Positions 1 to 13,310 of a stretch of DNA of 64,000 nucleotides are shown here, piece by piece; position 1 is the stretch's first letter, and every line of letters starts with the position of its first letter. Location of the stretch: NCBI GenBank assembly GCA_022661535.1, contig JAKULF010000019.1, positions 539,646 through 603,645 on the forward strand. The letters are read 5' to 3'. Source of the stretch: Eutypa lata (taxonomy: Eukaryota > Ascomycota > Sordariomycetes > Xylariales > Diatrypaceae). A program made the translations under genes and the position numbers. The notes beneath the pieces are model-generated. The model saw only the letters and a program-made list of their open reading frames with translations, was not told where the DNA came from and did no database searches.

Positions 1-1119
1 TATATTTAAAATGTTTATTTTAAAAATTAAAAATAAATTAAATATTTAAAAATATATTTAAAATTTAAAAATTTAATCGATTTATATTAAAAGCGATATA
101 ATCGAATTACGTTTTTTTAAAGAAAATATAAAAAATTATAAAAAAAAATTATTATTATTAATAATTAAATTGAATTTTTAATTTAAATTAAATTAAATAT
201 ATTTTAAAAGTTAATTTTTTATTACGAAAACGTAAAAAATTACATTAACGATTAAATAAAAAAAAACTTAAAAAGTCTTTTTACGTAAATTATCTTTATA
301 TAACATTTTATTCGTCGATATTTATAAAAATATAAAAACGTTTTTTTCTTTAATTAAAATTTCTTTTAAAAGATTTCTTTTTAAAAATTATATTTTTTAC
401 ATTTTTATAACGTTTTAAAAACGTTAAAATTTAAATAAGTTTATTTTTAAACTTTTTTTATATATTAAAATTAAATAATTAATTTATTAATATTTAATAT
501 AATTAAAATTATTAAAATATTTTAAATAACTTTTTATATATAAAATAATATAAATTTAAAATATAAATAAATATATTTATATAACGAATAAATAAAATAT
601 TATTTTTATATATATATTAAATAAAAAATAAATCGTAATTAATAATATTTTATTAAATAATATTTTATTATTTAAATATTATAAATAAAATTTAAAATAT
701 TAATAAAGTTTTAATTTAACGAATAAATATATTTAATAATAAACTTTATTAAATAAAAATTATTATATATATTTATTTAATAACGATTTATATAATTATA
801 AAAGTATAAAAAAAATTAAAAAAAAAATTTCGTAAAAATAATTAAACTTTTTTTAATTAAAATAAACGAGTTTTATATATTAAATAATAAAATTAAAATA
901 TTAAATATTTTTTTAAAAAATATAAAAATTAATAATAATTTTAATTATATTTTTTTATTTTATAAAATAAAGTTTAAATATTTTTTATTTTAATTATAAA
1001 TAAAATTTATTTAATAATATAATTTTAAATTATAATAAAAGTTTTTAAAGTTTAATTTTTAAATAAATTAAAAAGAAAGCTTAATTAAATCGAAAAATTA
1101 ATTGTTTTTACGTTAATAT
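1..1119. other. unassigned AT-rich, RIP-like degraded DNA
   Basis: No gene, RNA or recognisable repeat boundary is visible. The stretch is almost pure A/T with scattered CG dinucleotides and isolated ctt/aag. It lies directly upstream of the left LTR of element C, so it is the older DNA into which C inserted. I found no second copy of it in the window by eye. Confidence 0.5.
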
Positions 1120-1124
1120 TTTAT

Positions 1125-1260
1125 TATTAAACGAGGTTTATAATTATATAAAAAGTTATATTATTTAAGAAAACGTTCGAAGAATAATTAACGAAAGAGA
1201 AAGATATAACGCTTAGCTTTAACGTTGATTTATTATTTATAAAGGGAATTATTTTTAATA
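1125..1260. repeat. left LTR of element C (136 bp)
   Basis: It starts tattaaacgagg and matches 11008-11143 over its whole length with about ten differences. Nearly all of these are C/T or G/A transitions (for example cgttcgaag here against cgtttaaaa there). It is slightly less mutated than the right copy. Flanked on the left by the duplicated target tttat. Confidence 0.75.
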
Positions 1261-4200
1261 TATGCTTTTTACGAAAAAAATAAAAACGTTTCGTTTTTAT
1301 AATAAAGTTTAATGTTTATCGTAAAGTAAATCTTTTCGTTATTAAATTAAGTTAAGTTTTATATAATTATAAATTAAATTTTATTTATTTTATTTTTAAA
1401 ATTAACTTTAAATTTCGTTTTTTTAATATTTTTATTGCTTTTATTAAATTGCGTTGTTTTTTTATAAATATTTTTTAATATTTTTTTAAATAAAGTTTTA
1501 ATTTTTTATTTAAAAGTAAAAAAGTTATAAATTAAATTTTTAAATATAAAAAGCGTTATTTTATAAATTATCTTTTTTTTTTCGTTTTTTTAAAAGTATA
1601 ATTTTTTCGAATTCGATTTAATAAAAGTAAATAAAAGTTTATTTTTAGTAAAATATGTTCGTTTTTTAGATTTTATTTAAATTTTTAATAAAGTTAAGGA
1701 AATTGTTTATTGTTTTAAGATAAGTTCGTCGTTATAGTTATAATTAATAAGAAATATTTTTTTTAACGGTTTATTTAAGTTTTTTTAATAAAGATATCGC
1801 TTTAAAAAGTTTTGTTTAACTTTTTATAAAAAGATTAAAATCGATACGATCGTTTTTCGATTTTTTTATTTTTAAGTTTATTTAATAAGATTTTTTAATT
1901 TTTTTTTAATTTTTGATTTTGTGCTTTTTTTTAATTATAAAATTATCGACGTTTTTTTTAATGAAAAAACTTTTTTAATAATATTTTTAATCGATTTATA
2001 AAGGTAATTATAAATGGTTTTTGCGTTGTTTTTAAGATTTTATAAAAAAGTATTTAATTGGTTTTTTTACAAATAGTTTTCGATGTTTTTTTTATAGATA
2101 TAATTTTTTTTTAATATGTTTTTAAAGATATAATTTTTAACAAGGTTTATTATAACGACTTGAATAATTTCTTATAGTTAAAGATTCGTTAATATTATCG
2201 AATTTATAACGTTAATAAATAAGTTAAAAGTTATTTTATATTAATCGTTTTAATGTTAAAAAGTTTTAATAAAAATGTTTTGGTTATTTTTAATGTTTTT
2301 TAAGAAATTTACGGTTTTAAGATTAAATTTTGTATTTTTTAAATTTTTTTTATTCGTTATTTAATAGTTAAAAAAATGGTTTAAGTTTTATAAAAAAGTA
2401 TTTGTTTTTATTTAATAATGTTTAATAAATGAAATAAGATTTTAATATTATTAAAATAAAATATAGTTAAAAATAAAAGTTAATGATTTAATATTTTTAG
2501 GTTTTTTTTTGATTTTAATTACGGTTTTAATAAAAATGCGTTTTTTTTAATTATTAAGTTTTTTTTTTTAAATTAAGGAAATCGATTTATAAGAAATGTT
2601 TTTATTATTATAATGGTTTTTTTAATACGTAAAAATGATACGAACGTTTATTAAAACTTTTATTTAATTTAAATTAACGTTATTTAAGGCTTTTATAAGT
2701 TTAATAAGTTAGTTTTCGAAATTATATATTAAGTTTTCGTAAATTTAAAAGGCTTTTAAGTTTTTAAACGAAGAAATTTTAATTATCGATAAATCGAAAT
2801 CGTTTTATTAATTATTTAAGTTTTTATTTTTAATTATATTTTTTAATATAAAGATTATAATTATTTATAAGCGAAAATTAAAAATTTACGTTTTAAGTAA
2901 AATATACGTAATATTTTTTAAAACGGTTATAAAATCGTATTTTATATTTAAAAAGTAATAATTAAAAAAAGCGATTATTTATTATTATTCGTTTATAATT
3001 TCGTTTATAATGCTTTAATTTTAAGGATTTAATTTTTTAAGTTTTAAAGAATTGTTTTTTATAAAATAATTTTTAAAAGTTAATTAAGTAAGGTTTTTCA
3101 TTAAAAATGTTAATTGGAAAATTTTTCGAATTTATTCGAAAACGATATCGTTATTTTCGTAATTAAAGTTTTTAATTAAAAATTCGGTTATTTTAGTAGT
3201 AATGAAAGGAATTTAAAAGGAAATAATTAAAAAGATATAAAAAAAAATTACGAATTAATAAAATAAAAGTTTTAAATGTTAAAAAAAAAGAAAAAAAAAT
3301 AAAGGAAAATTTTTAAAACGATGTAATTAAAGGTTATATGTAGTATATATTATATAAATAAAAGTTATTAAAAAATAAATATCGATTATCGTATTTCAAT
3401 TAAAGAAATAAATATAAAAACGTAGATTTTTAAGTTAAAAAATAATTAACGATGTAAAGAAAAAAAAGAAAAATTAAATAAAAAGAAAATTTTAATATTA
3501 AAATATTTAAATTATATACGTTAAATAAAAAAAAAAGATTTAAAAGTAAAGATTTTATAAAGAAAAGTAAAGTTATAAAATAAATAAAGCGTATAAAAAG
3601 GTATTTTAATATATAAAAAATAGCTTTTACTTTATTATTTATTATTAATATTTAAAATGTAAATTTAAATATTAATGCGTGGAATTATTTCGACGAATTT
3701 AAAGTTATTTAAAGTATTTTTTATTTTATTTTAAAAAAAAATTTAAATTTTTTAATAACTTTTTATAAAAAGCTTAGTTTAAATAAGTTTATTTTTTTTA
3801 TTATAATCGTTAATTAATTTCGTTATATTTTATATTAAAATTATTTTCGAATATTATTTATTATATTATAAATTATAGTTTTTTTATTTAATTAAGTATT
3901 TAATCGTAAATTAATTTTTTTAATTATTAATTTATTTTTCGAAAAGTTTTTTAATTTCGTAAAATTATTATTTATTATCGTTACTTTTAACGAATATTTT
4001 ATTTAATTAAAAACGTTTTTTATTATAAAGATCGTTTTTTTTAAGTGTTTTGTATAAATGTATAATTAAAATCGTTCGATGAACTTTTTAATGTTAAAGA
4101 AAGTTAAGTTTATAAGAAAAGTTTTTTATTTTTTATATAACAATTAATGGATTTATTTTTTATTAAAATTATTTTTATAGCGATTTTTTAAATAAATTAT

Positions 4201-7200
4201 ATTTTTTGTATAAGCGAAAATAAACTTTATTTTTAATATTAAATTTTAATAATGTATATTTTGCGTTATATTATATTTTTAAGTTTATAATAACGAAATT
4301 TATTATTAGTTTTGTTTTTTTTTAATATAATTTACGAAAAGTTTTATAAGTTAAAAAGTTATAAAAGATTTTTAAAATTAAAAAAACGAAAAACGGTTTA
4401 AAATTTAAAATTATTTTATTTAATATTTTTTTTATAATCGATAATTTCGTATTATTTATATTATATTAAAAAAAAGGGATTATATAAATTTAAAGTTCGT
4501 TTAACGTTATTATATAATATTAAATAACGATTTTAATTTTTTAATTAGTTTTTTTATTTTAATCGTTTTTTTAAAGATAATAAGTTATAATTATATTTAA
4601 TTTAATTCTTTATAAAAAGAATAACGTTTTTTAAAATTTAAATATAAATTTTAAATCTTTATTCGAAATTATACGTTTTGGTATTTTTTAATTAAGTAAT
4701 ATTAAAATACGTTAAATAATTATTGTTTATTTTTCGGTTATATATATAATATGTTTTAAAATTAAAATAACTTTTTTAATAAATTTATATATAATAATTA
4801 ATAAAGTATCGAAAATATCGTAATTAAATATAAATTAAAAAATATTTTTATTAAAAATTTATAATAAATTAATTATAAAATTTAACGTTATTATATAATA
4901 AAAAAACGGTTTTGTTTATATAAAATATAAAAAATTAAGTTTTTTTTATTTATTAATTTAGTTTTGTTAATATTTAAAATAATATTTTACGTAATTTTTA
5001 ATTTTTTTCGTTAAATTAAATATTATAATATTATTTAAATCGTGTAATATTTTTTTAAAGTCGAAGTAATGTTTAATATCGTAAATTATATTAAAAATTT
5101 TCTTATAATATAAATTTAAAATAATAAAACAGTTTTTTAATTAAAAAATATTATATAAAAATTTTTCTTTAATGTAAAAATGAAATTTTTTAATTTGGAA
5201 AATTTTATATTTATTATATTTTTTAAATTAAGTTTAAAATTTTTTTTTTTTTTATTTTTAATTTTTTTTAATTCGTTAAAAAATTTTTTATTAATAATTA
5301 TTATATTTAAAAAGTAATTTATTTATAATATATATTATTTAACGATTAGTTTTATATTCGTTAATGATTTTTTGTTTATATTTAAAGTTAAAGAAAGATT
5401 TCGATATAATATAATCGAAATTTTCGATTATATTATTAAGTTTATTTTTAATATTGTTTTATTTATTTATTATATCTTTTTCCGTATTTAACGTGAAAAG
5501 TTTTAATAATACATTTAAGATTAAATTAATTTTATTAAAAATATATTTAACGTTAAGTTTATATTATTTAAAATATATTAAAATCGTTATTAATTAAAAA
5601 TTGTTTTTAATTATATTAACGAAATATAAATTCTTTTAATTAATAACTTTTTTTATAGTTTTATAATTAATAAAAATTATTATATTTTAAATATAAAAAT
5701 AAAGTTAAAAACGAAGTTATTTATAAACTTAAATTAAATATATTATTTTAAGTTTTATAGTTTTATATTTTCTTTTTATAAAGATAAAGATTTTATTAAA
5801 ATATATAATAACTTTAACGTTATTTAAAAAAATTAATTCTTTTTTTTAAAGGATAAAAAAGTGAAAAATTATAATAACGAAGCTTTATTATTAAAAAGTA
5901 TCGATTTTAAAAAAAGTTTATTAATGTAAATTTTAATAAATAAAGTAATTTTCGTTAAAGAATACGTTTTATAATAATCGAAAACTTTTTAATTTTTTAA
6001 AAGTAAAATTTAATTTTCGAATAAATATTTATTTTTTTTTAATATAATATTTACTTTAAAAAAGTTATTATTGATTTTTTTTATTATTAATATTTTCGTT
6101 TTTTTTTTATAAAGGTTTTGTTTTTTATTAAAATTAAGGAATATATTTTTAAAGTTAAGTTATTATTTTAAGGTACGTTTTAAGATCGATTAAAGTGTAA
6201 AGGAATTTAAATTTTTATATAATTTATATTTTATTTTATATAATAATAATATTGAAATCGTTAATTTTAAAGCTTAATAATTTTATTAACGTATATTCGT
6301 AAAATGATTTTTTTATTAATAAGGAAAGGTTTATATTTATAAAATATTTAAAGATTATATTAATGTTAAAAAGATGCTTTTTTTTAATATCGTTAAAGAT
6401 TACGACGTTATCGATATATATACGGTAAAAATTTTTATATAAAAATAAAGTTTAATTTATAAATCGTTAAATAAACGTCGAGTTATTTTTAAAACTTATA
6501 AAATAAACGTTAAATACTTTTAAATTTTTTAAGGATATAATAATTATTTTGTTTTTATATGAATTTTATAAAAAAAGTTAATAAAAGAATATTATTACGT
6601 TAAATATTATTATGAATTTTTTTTACGTATTATAAAAGAAGATATTGTTTTATAATAATATAAAATAAATATTTAATATAATTAAGTTATTAAAAGTTTA
6701 TAAGTTAATAACGATATAATTTTTACGTTTTTTTTTTATTATTCGTTAAATAATAAAGATTAAGTATTCGAAAAAAAAAAGTTTTTTTATTTAGTTTAAT
6801 CGTTTTAATATATGTATATTATTAAAGGTTTTATTAAAGAAAGTTTAATTTTTTATATCGAATTAATAATGTTTAATGCGGATTTTTTGGCGTTATTAAT
6901 TTTTAACGAAATCGATTTTTATTTTTTGTTTTTTTAATATAAATATAATTTTTTTATTTTATTATACGTTATGTTTTTCGAGGATTTTTTTTAATTTAAT
7001 TACGAAGTTCGAGTTTATAATTATAATGTTAATTTTGTTTTTAATGTATATTTTAAGCTTATTTAAAGGCTTTATAAAATTAATTAAAATATTATTTTTA
7101 TATTATTTTTTAATAAAAAAGGAAGATTTTCAACTTTTAATGTTTAAATATATAATTAATTAAATATTTTTTATCGTAATAGTTTTTATAATTAAAGTAT

Positions 7201-8518
7201 ATATTAATTTTTTAATAATATTTATATTATAAGTTATAAAAGTTTAAAGTACGTTTTTTTTATATTTTTAAAAAGTTTATATTACGGTGGTATTTGTTTA
7301 GTTTATAATAAAGAAATCGTTTTTATTTATATTTTAAATTATTTCGAATTTAATATTTTTGGAAATTATAACGAATAAGTTAATATAATTTATATAAAGT
7401 ATTAATTTTAAAATATTAACTTTTACGATAACATTTAATATATCGTTTTATAAAGTTAAAAAGAAGTATATTCGTTTTTAATTAAATTTATTAAATTTTT
7501 AAAAGTTAATATATTTTGTTAATATAATAGTTATAAAATAAAAAGAAATAACGATATTATATTTAACGATTATTTTCTTTTTAATTAAGTTTTTTTTGCG
7601 AATAATTTTTATAAATATCGTAATTTATTCGTAAAACGAAAGTTTAATTTATTTTTTAAAAAAGTTAATTATTGTTTTATTTTTATTTAATTAATTATTT
7701 TCGAGAAAAAGATTAAGTTTTAAATAATTTTTTACTTAAGTTATAACGAAAACAATAAATTAAATTTTTTTATTATTTCGTTTTATAAAAATAATAATAT
7801 TAAATATATTTTTTTTTAAAAGTAATTAAGCTATTAAAACTTTCAAACGTAATGGTATCGTTAAATATTTTTTGTTAATTAAGAAAATTTTTTTTTATTT
7901 AATTTTTATTTGTAATAATATATAACGCTTTTATATTTATATATACGGTAGTAATTATATTATTATATATAATAAGAAAAGTTATATATATATGCTTTTT
8001 AAATAAATTTAAATTTAATATAAATTTAAAATAAATAAAGATTTATTTTATATTATTCGTAAAGAAAACGTTATTATTTATTTAATTATTTTCTTTTTTG
8101 ATAAAATTTAAAAGTAATACGTTTTTTTAAGTGTTTTTTATTAAAAAAAAAAGCGAAATACGAATAGTTTTTATTAAAGATAAAAGTTATTGTTTAATAT
8201 TTTCCGAAGCGTTTTTAACGAATATCGAAAGAAAAGTAAATTTAATTTTTTTTATATTAAAGGTTTTTCGTAGATTTATTTTAATAATTAAAGGAATAAA
8301 AAAAGACGTATTTTAATATAAGTTTTAATATATATGATTTATATAAGTATTTTTTAAAAAGAATATTAGTTTATATTTTTAATATGTTTTTTTTTCGAAG
8401 AAAGTTAAACGAGAAATATTAATATTAATAAATATGATAAAGTAAATAAATTTATTTTAATTTTTTACGGATTTTTTATAATAATAAGTATTTTTTTCGT
8501 TTTGTATAATTTTTTTTA
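1261..8518. other. interior of element C, part 1, coding content not recoverable
   Basis: All frames are broken by TAA stops at about the density expected from base composition. A minus-strand frame around 6870-7090 stays open for about 40 codons and reads as a Lys/Ile/Asn-rich peptide, which is the expected look of a coding strand after G-to-A changes (Asp to Asn, Glu to Lys, Val to Ile). This is suggestive only. Outside CpG, G clearly outnumbers C on the + strand. Confidence 0.4.
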
Positions 8519-8926
8519 AGAAAAAATAATTATTAATAATAAGTTATTTTTTAATATTAGTTTTATTTTATTTATTAATAAATATGTATTATTCGTTTTA
8601 AAAGTAAGCGGATTGGTTTTTACGATTAATGCGAATTTATTAATTAAAACGTTAAAGATTTCGGTTAAAACGACGTTTATTAAAACGTTCGCGATATAGG
8701 TTATTATATTTATTTCGAAAATTTTCGCGGAAGTTTTTTTTGCCGTTAAATTAATTACGATATTAACTTTTATATAAAGGAAAGTATTAGCGAAATTATT
8801 ACTTAGCGTTTAAATTTTGGTTTTTTCGAGGAAATTAATATTTGGAACGGTTTTTTTAATTTTAATAATTGGTTTAAAACGAGTTGTTTTCGTTATAATT
8901 TTAATCGTAAAATTTGTGTTTTTTAA
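8519..8926 (-). pseudogene. remnant of a coding region inside element C, product unknown
   Basis: This minus-strand frame runs 136 codons from 8926 down to 8519 with a single stop (8810-8812). Composition would predict roughly nine. It ends at stop triplets at 8927-8929 and 8516-8518. The translation is rich in Asn, Lys, Ile and Thr with regular hydrophobic spacing, consistent with a protein whose Asp, Glu and Val codons were turned into Asn, Lys and Ile by G-to-A changes. No family motif is visible. The area (8590-8940) is also the least A/T-biased part of element C, with runs such as gcggattgg and ttcgcggaag. A plus-strand frame at 8520-8697 is open as well, so the coding strand is likely but not proven. 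It could be a structural (gag-like) or accessory protein of the element. Confidence 0.4.
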
Positions 8927-11007
8927 TTAATTTTTATATGTATATAATTAAAGTAAATAATATTAAATAATTAATTATATTAATACGTTTATTTAATAAA
9001 CGTTAATTAATAAAAGCGTATTTAAGCTTTTTAAGATTAAGTTAAAAGAAAATAGTTTTTAGTTTAATTAAAATTACATTTTGATAAATTTAAGCTTTTT
9101 TTTAAAAATAAATAAAATAATCGTTAAGTTATATGTTTTTGTTAAATTGAAATACGAGGATTTAAAGTTAAATATAAAGAGAGTTATATAAATAAAATAT
9201 TTATTACGATGTAAAGGAAAAGTTAATAGCTTGATAATAATGAATATATTTAACGGTTTAATTTTTAATAAATATGTTTATATAAATATAATTTAATTTA
9301 AACTTATTGTTTTTTAAGAATTTAAAAGCTTTAAACTTTATAACTTTAAATCGTTTAATAGTTTTTTCGAAAAGTTTTTCAAGATTATTTAATATAAGTG
9401 TTTTAATGTTTATATTTAATTTTATTATTTATTAACTTTAAGCGTTATTGCGAAAAAATTACGAAAAGTTTTTAATAAGGATTTTAAATTAAGTAAAATT
9501 TAATATATATTTACATATAAAATTTATAAAGAAAAGAATATTTTTTTAATAAATATCGAATTTAATTTAAATGTAATTATTATCGTTAAAAAATAAGTTT
9601 AAATTAAGATTTAAATAATTAATTTATTAAATTTTTTATTCGTAAGTAATAAATTTTCGGTTTTAATTTTTATTAAAGAATTTAAAAGTTATTATAACGA
9701 AGATAATGAATTTTTTAATAACGTCGTTATTAAAAATATTTATAATAAAGTTTTTTATTAAGTTTAAATTATTTTTAATTATTTTAAAAGATAATTAACG
9801 TTATAATAAAAAAAGATTATTCGTTTAAAAAATTAAATTTCGTTTTAATAAAAAGTTATATAAAAAGAAAATTATATACGTTAATTACGGAAAAGTTTCG
9901 AGTAAATTACAAGTTAAGGTTTTTTTTTTTAATTAAAATAAACTTAATTATTATAGTATAATTAGTTTAAAAATATTAAAAAAAAATGCGTTTTTAAATT
10001 ATAAATTTTCGACGAATCGTAAGATAAAAAATAAGAAAAAGTTTTTTAACGGGTTTAATTTTCGCGAATTTATTAAAGGGAAAAGTAAAGAAAAAGAAAT
10101 TTCGTATTTTAAAGAAATTAATAATTTAATTTTTTAAAAATAAAGTTATTTAATAATGTTTATTATTACGTTTTTTTATAATTAATATTAAATAAATTTA
10201 AATAAAGTTTTTTATAAAAAAGAAAGTTCTTCGTATAAACCGATTATTTTTTTTACATAAAGTAATTAATGTTTTAAATAAATTATTAAGTTAAAAGTGA
10301 AATTATTTTGCGGATTTTTTTTATTAAGAAAAGAATTAATTAATTTAAAATTTAATTTTTACGAATTTATATATTATAAAATAAACTTGTTTAAATTTTT
10401 AATAATCGATTATTTAGTTTTAAAAGTAAGTCGTAAAGCGGGTATTTTATATTTATTATATTTAACGGTTAAACGATTATAAAATTAAGCGATTATATAA
10501 TAAAGCGAGTTCGTAAATTTTAAAGATAACTTTAAAAGATAAAGTATTTATTTAAATAAGATTTAAATAATTTATAATAAAGTTTAATATTATTATATAA
10601 GTTTATTAAAAAGCGAAATTTATTATAAAAAATATATAAATAAGGAAATTTTTTAATAATAAAATGTTTTAATGTTTTTAAATAAAGTAACGAATTATAA
10701 TAATAAAAAAGAAAAAATTATATAAAACGAATCGTTTCGATAAATAAAATAAAAGTATATATATTATATATAAAAAATTATAATAATAAAAAAAAAGATA
10801 TAAAATTATAAATTTTATAAATAAATTTATAAAAAGTTTTTTAAATAAATAAATAAATAAGTTGCGATTAAAAAAAAGATTTTAAATTAAATATTAAACG
10901 AAGTTTAAACGTTTTTTTTTTCGGGAAAAAAAATTATTTAATAATAAAAATGGTATAATAAATGGTTATAATTTAATATTATAAGTAATTAAAGAAATAT
11001 TATTAAA
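8927..11007. other. interior of element C, part 2
   Basis: No intact gene. Short open stretches exist, including one of 61 codons at 10297-10482 (+), but they are isolated, lack a recognisable motif and sit in the most G-retaining area of the element. A four-base repeat (aaat/aata) lies at 10841-10861. If the element reads on the minus strand, the primer-binding site should sit just below 11008, but mutation has erased any tRNA match. Confidence 0.4.
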
Positions 11008-11143
11008 TATTAAACGAGGTTTATAATTATATAAAAAGTTATATTATTTAAGAAAACGTTTAAAAAATAATTAACGAAAAAGAAAAATATAACGCTTAAC
11101 TTTAATGTTGATTTATTATTTATAAAGGAAATTATTTTCGATA
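11008..11143. repeat. right LTR of element C (136 bp)
   Basis: Direct repeat of 1125-1260 with the same length and the same ends (tattaaacg ... cgata). It is followed by the duplicated target tttat (11144-11148). Differences from the left copy are almost all transitions, showing that both were mutated independently after insertion. Confidence 0.75.
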
Positions 11144-11148
11144 TTTAT

Positions 11149-11393
11149 TTTTATCGTAATTATTTAATTATATTTTGTTAATATTAAATATTTAAAAAAT
11201 ACGATTTAATATATAAATATTAAAAGAATATTTATTTAAATAAATAATATTATAAATAATTCGTTTATTATAAATATAATTTATAAAAATGCGCTTTTTA
11301 AAAAAATATAAAAAATTAATAAAAAAAATTTAAGTTTTTTTATATATTTTTTTTATATTAATTAAAAGATTTAACGTTAACGTATTAATAAGT

Positions 11394-11434
<41 letters not shown>

Positions 11435-12720
11435 CTTTAAAATAACGTAATAATAAAAAAGTTTAAAAATATTAATAAAAAATATTAAAATTTAATTTAT
11501 TTTTTTATTATATAATTATTATATATATAAAATAATTATATAATATTATAATATAAAAATTAAATAATATAACTTAATTTATAATAATGTTATTTTTTTA
11601 ATATGATTTTTATTAATAAAACGATAAATTTATATTTTCGAAATAATTAAAATAAAATTTAATTTTTTTATTAATATTTATTAATTATTTATTAATTATT
11701 AAACTTTTTAAAAAACTTTTCGATATTTTTATATTTCGAATTAATATAACGTATAATTTAAATAAATCGAAAATTAACGTATAAATAAAATTAATATTAA
11801 CGATAATGATTAAAATAAATTTTAAATATTATCGAATAAAAATAATAAAAATAACGATTAATAAAAATATATTTATAATTATAATATTTACGAATAATTT
11901 AAATAATATAATTAAATGATATTTTTTATTTATATTTAATAATTAAAATATTAACGAAATATTTTTTATTTTTTATAATAAATTTAATTAATTTATTAAT
12001 AATTATAAATAATTAATCGATTAAAATAAAATAAATTATTTAAAACATTATTTAATATAAAATAAAAAAGATTTAAAATAATTAAAATAATTAAATATAA
12101 ATATATTATAAATTAAACGTTTATTTTTAAAAATAAACTTTATATTTAAAAAGAAATTTAACTTTAAATTATCTTTAAAATTATTAAAATATAAAACGTA
12201 AGAATTTTATATAATATTTAATATTTTCGATAAAATTAAATAAAAAATTATAAAAAACCGTATAAACGATTATAATAAAAACGTAAATAATAAAAATAAT
12301 ATTTAAAATAAAAACGACGATAATAATTATAATAAAATTAAATTAAATTAAATTATAAAAATATAAAAATAAAAAACGTTATAATATATAAAAAATTATA
12401 ATAATAAAAAAATTATATATTAATATAAAATTTTATATATTATAATTTTAATTAATTAATATTATAAATATTAAAAAACGTATAAATAAATACGAATATA
12501 AAAAATTTATTTTTTATATAAAGTTTTATAAATTTTATTTATATATATAATAAAATATCTTTTAATTAAAAAATAAAATATTATAAAATAATATTTATTA
12601 ATAAAAGTTTATAATATAAATAACGTAATTAATAAAATATAACCGAAAATATTAAAATTATAAAATTATTTAAAATTTTAAAATTTATTATAATATATTT
12701 TTTTCGTATATTATTTATTT
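11149..12720. other. unassigned AT-rich DNA between elements C and A
   Basis: No gene found. A pure AT microsatellite lies at 11401-11433. The rest is degraded DNA with CG islets (for example aaaaacgacgataat near 12310). It probably belongs to another mutated repeat, but I saw no partner copy in the window. Confidence 0.4.
11401..11433. repeat. AT dinucleotide microsatellite
   Basis: Uninterrupted alternating a/t for 33 bases, about 16 units. It is a simple repeat in AT-rich DNA with no sign of function. Confidence 0.95.
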
Positions 12721-12892
12721 TAATTAAAGGTTATTTTATATTAAGTTTAAATTATTTAATTACGTTATTAATTTACGTTATTAATTACGTAATCATTGTT
12801 TAAGTAATTTAATAGCCGTTAAATATATTAAAAATATATATTTATTATTATAACAATTTCTAATTAAATGTATTTATTTCGAAAAACATATA

Positions 12893-13290
12893 TATAGCCC
12901 ATAATCGCAGCTGATTGGGTGCATCTTCTTTTTCGGTCCATATACCTAACCCTTTTGGACCTAGCTTTACCTAGCTCTACAGACCTACAGACCTACTAGC
13001 CACCTTTCGGACCTACAAGCCACTTTTCGGACCTACAAGCCACTTACAGACCTACAGCCTTACAACCTACAACCTGCAGCCCTATAGCCTACAGACCTAC
13101 AGCCTACAGACCTACAGCCCTACAGCTTACAGACTTACAGGGTAACCTACAGGGTAACCTACAGACCTGTAGACCTTCAAGACCTACAGCTTACAGACCT
13201 AGATAACCTAGGTGGTGTTGCATTGACCACCTACCTAGTTGCTGACCACCTAGCTGCTGACCACCTAGCTTCTGACCTAGGTGATGGCAG
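12893..13290 (+). repeat. unmutated C-rich minisatellite island in A copy 1
   Basis: Inside an element whose flanks are saturated with C-to-T change, this roughly 400-bp block keeps dozens of CA, CT and CC dinucleotides. It holds variants of an 8-mer around cctacaga repeated many times, a unit near agccacttttcggacctaca repeated about three times (12997-13048), two gggtaacctaca units (13140-13164) and a 15-mer ctgaccacctagctg in tandem (about 13238-13275). The same block is present in copy 3, half-mutated in copy 2 and wholly converted in copy 4. It encodes nothing: open frames through it are by-products of the repeat. Confidence 0.8.
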
Positions 13291-13310
13291 CTTTAACTAC
13301 TTATTTTTAG

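Larger units (their letters stand above)
1120..11148. mobile_element. element C: degraded LTR-type retroelement, about 10 kb
   Basis: Two 136-bp direct repeats (1125-1260 and 11008-11143) enclose a 9.75-kb interior. They are flanked on both outer sides by the same five bases, tttat (1120-1124 and 11144-11148), a good target-site duplication. Each repeat begins ta and ends ta, which is what TG...CA LTR ends become after G-to-A and C-to-T changes. The interior has no intact frame. Damage is one-sided: the + strand keeps many G outside CpG but very few C (for example 7 G and 2 C in 2041-2100). The best surviving frame (8519-8926) is on the minus strand, which hints that the element reads right to left, but orientation is not settled. 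Superfamily is unknown: no reverse transcriptase, integrase or protease motif could be read. The very short LTRs resemble those of element B. Confidence 0.7.

Noticed and set aside
8131..8316. 61-codon plus-strand open frame in element C
   Set aside because: Isolated, no motif, starts at GTG; frames of this length are expected in 10 kb of strand-skewed sequence. The better candidate in the element is the minus-strand frame at 8519-8926.
10297..10482. 61-codon plus-strand open frame in element C
   Set aside because: No recognisable domain or neighbours; it lies in a G-retaining area where stops are less frequent by composition.
11401..11433. AT run as a replication origin or attachment site
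   Set aside because: A plain dinucleotide repeat in AT-rich DNA with no other supporting signal.
12893..13200. CRISPR-like array
   Set aside because: Short units without fixed-length unique spacers, inside a mobile element of eukaryotic type; it is a minisatellite.
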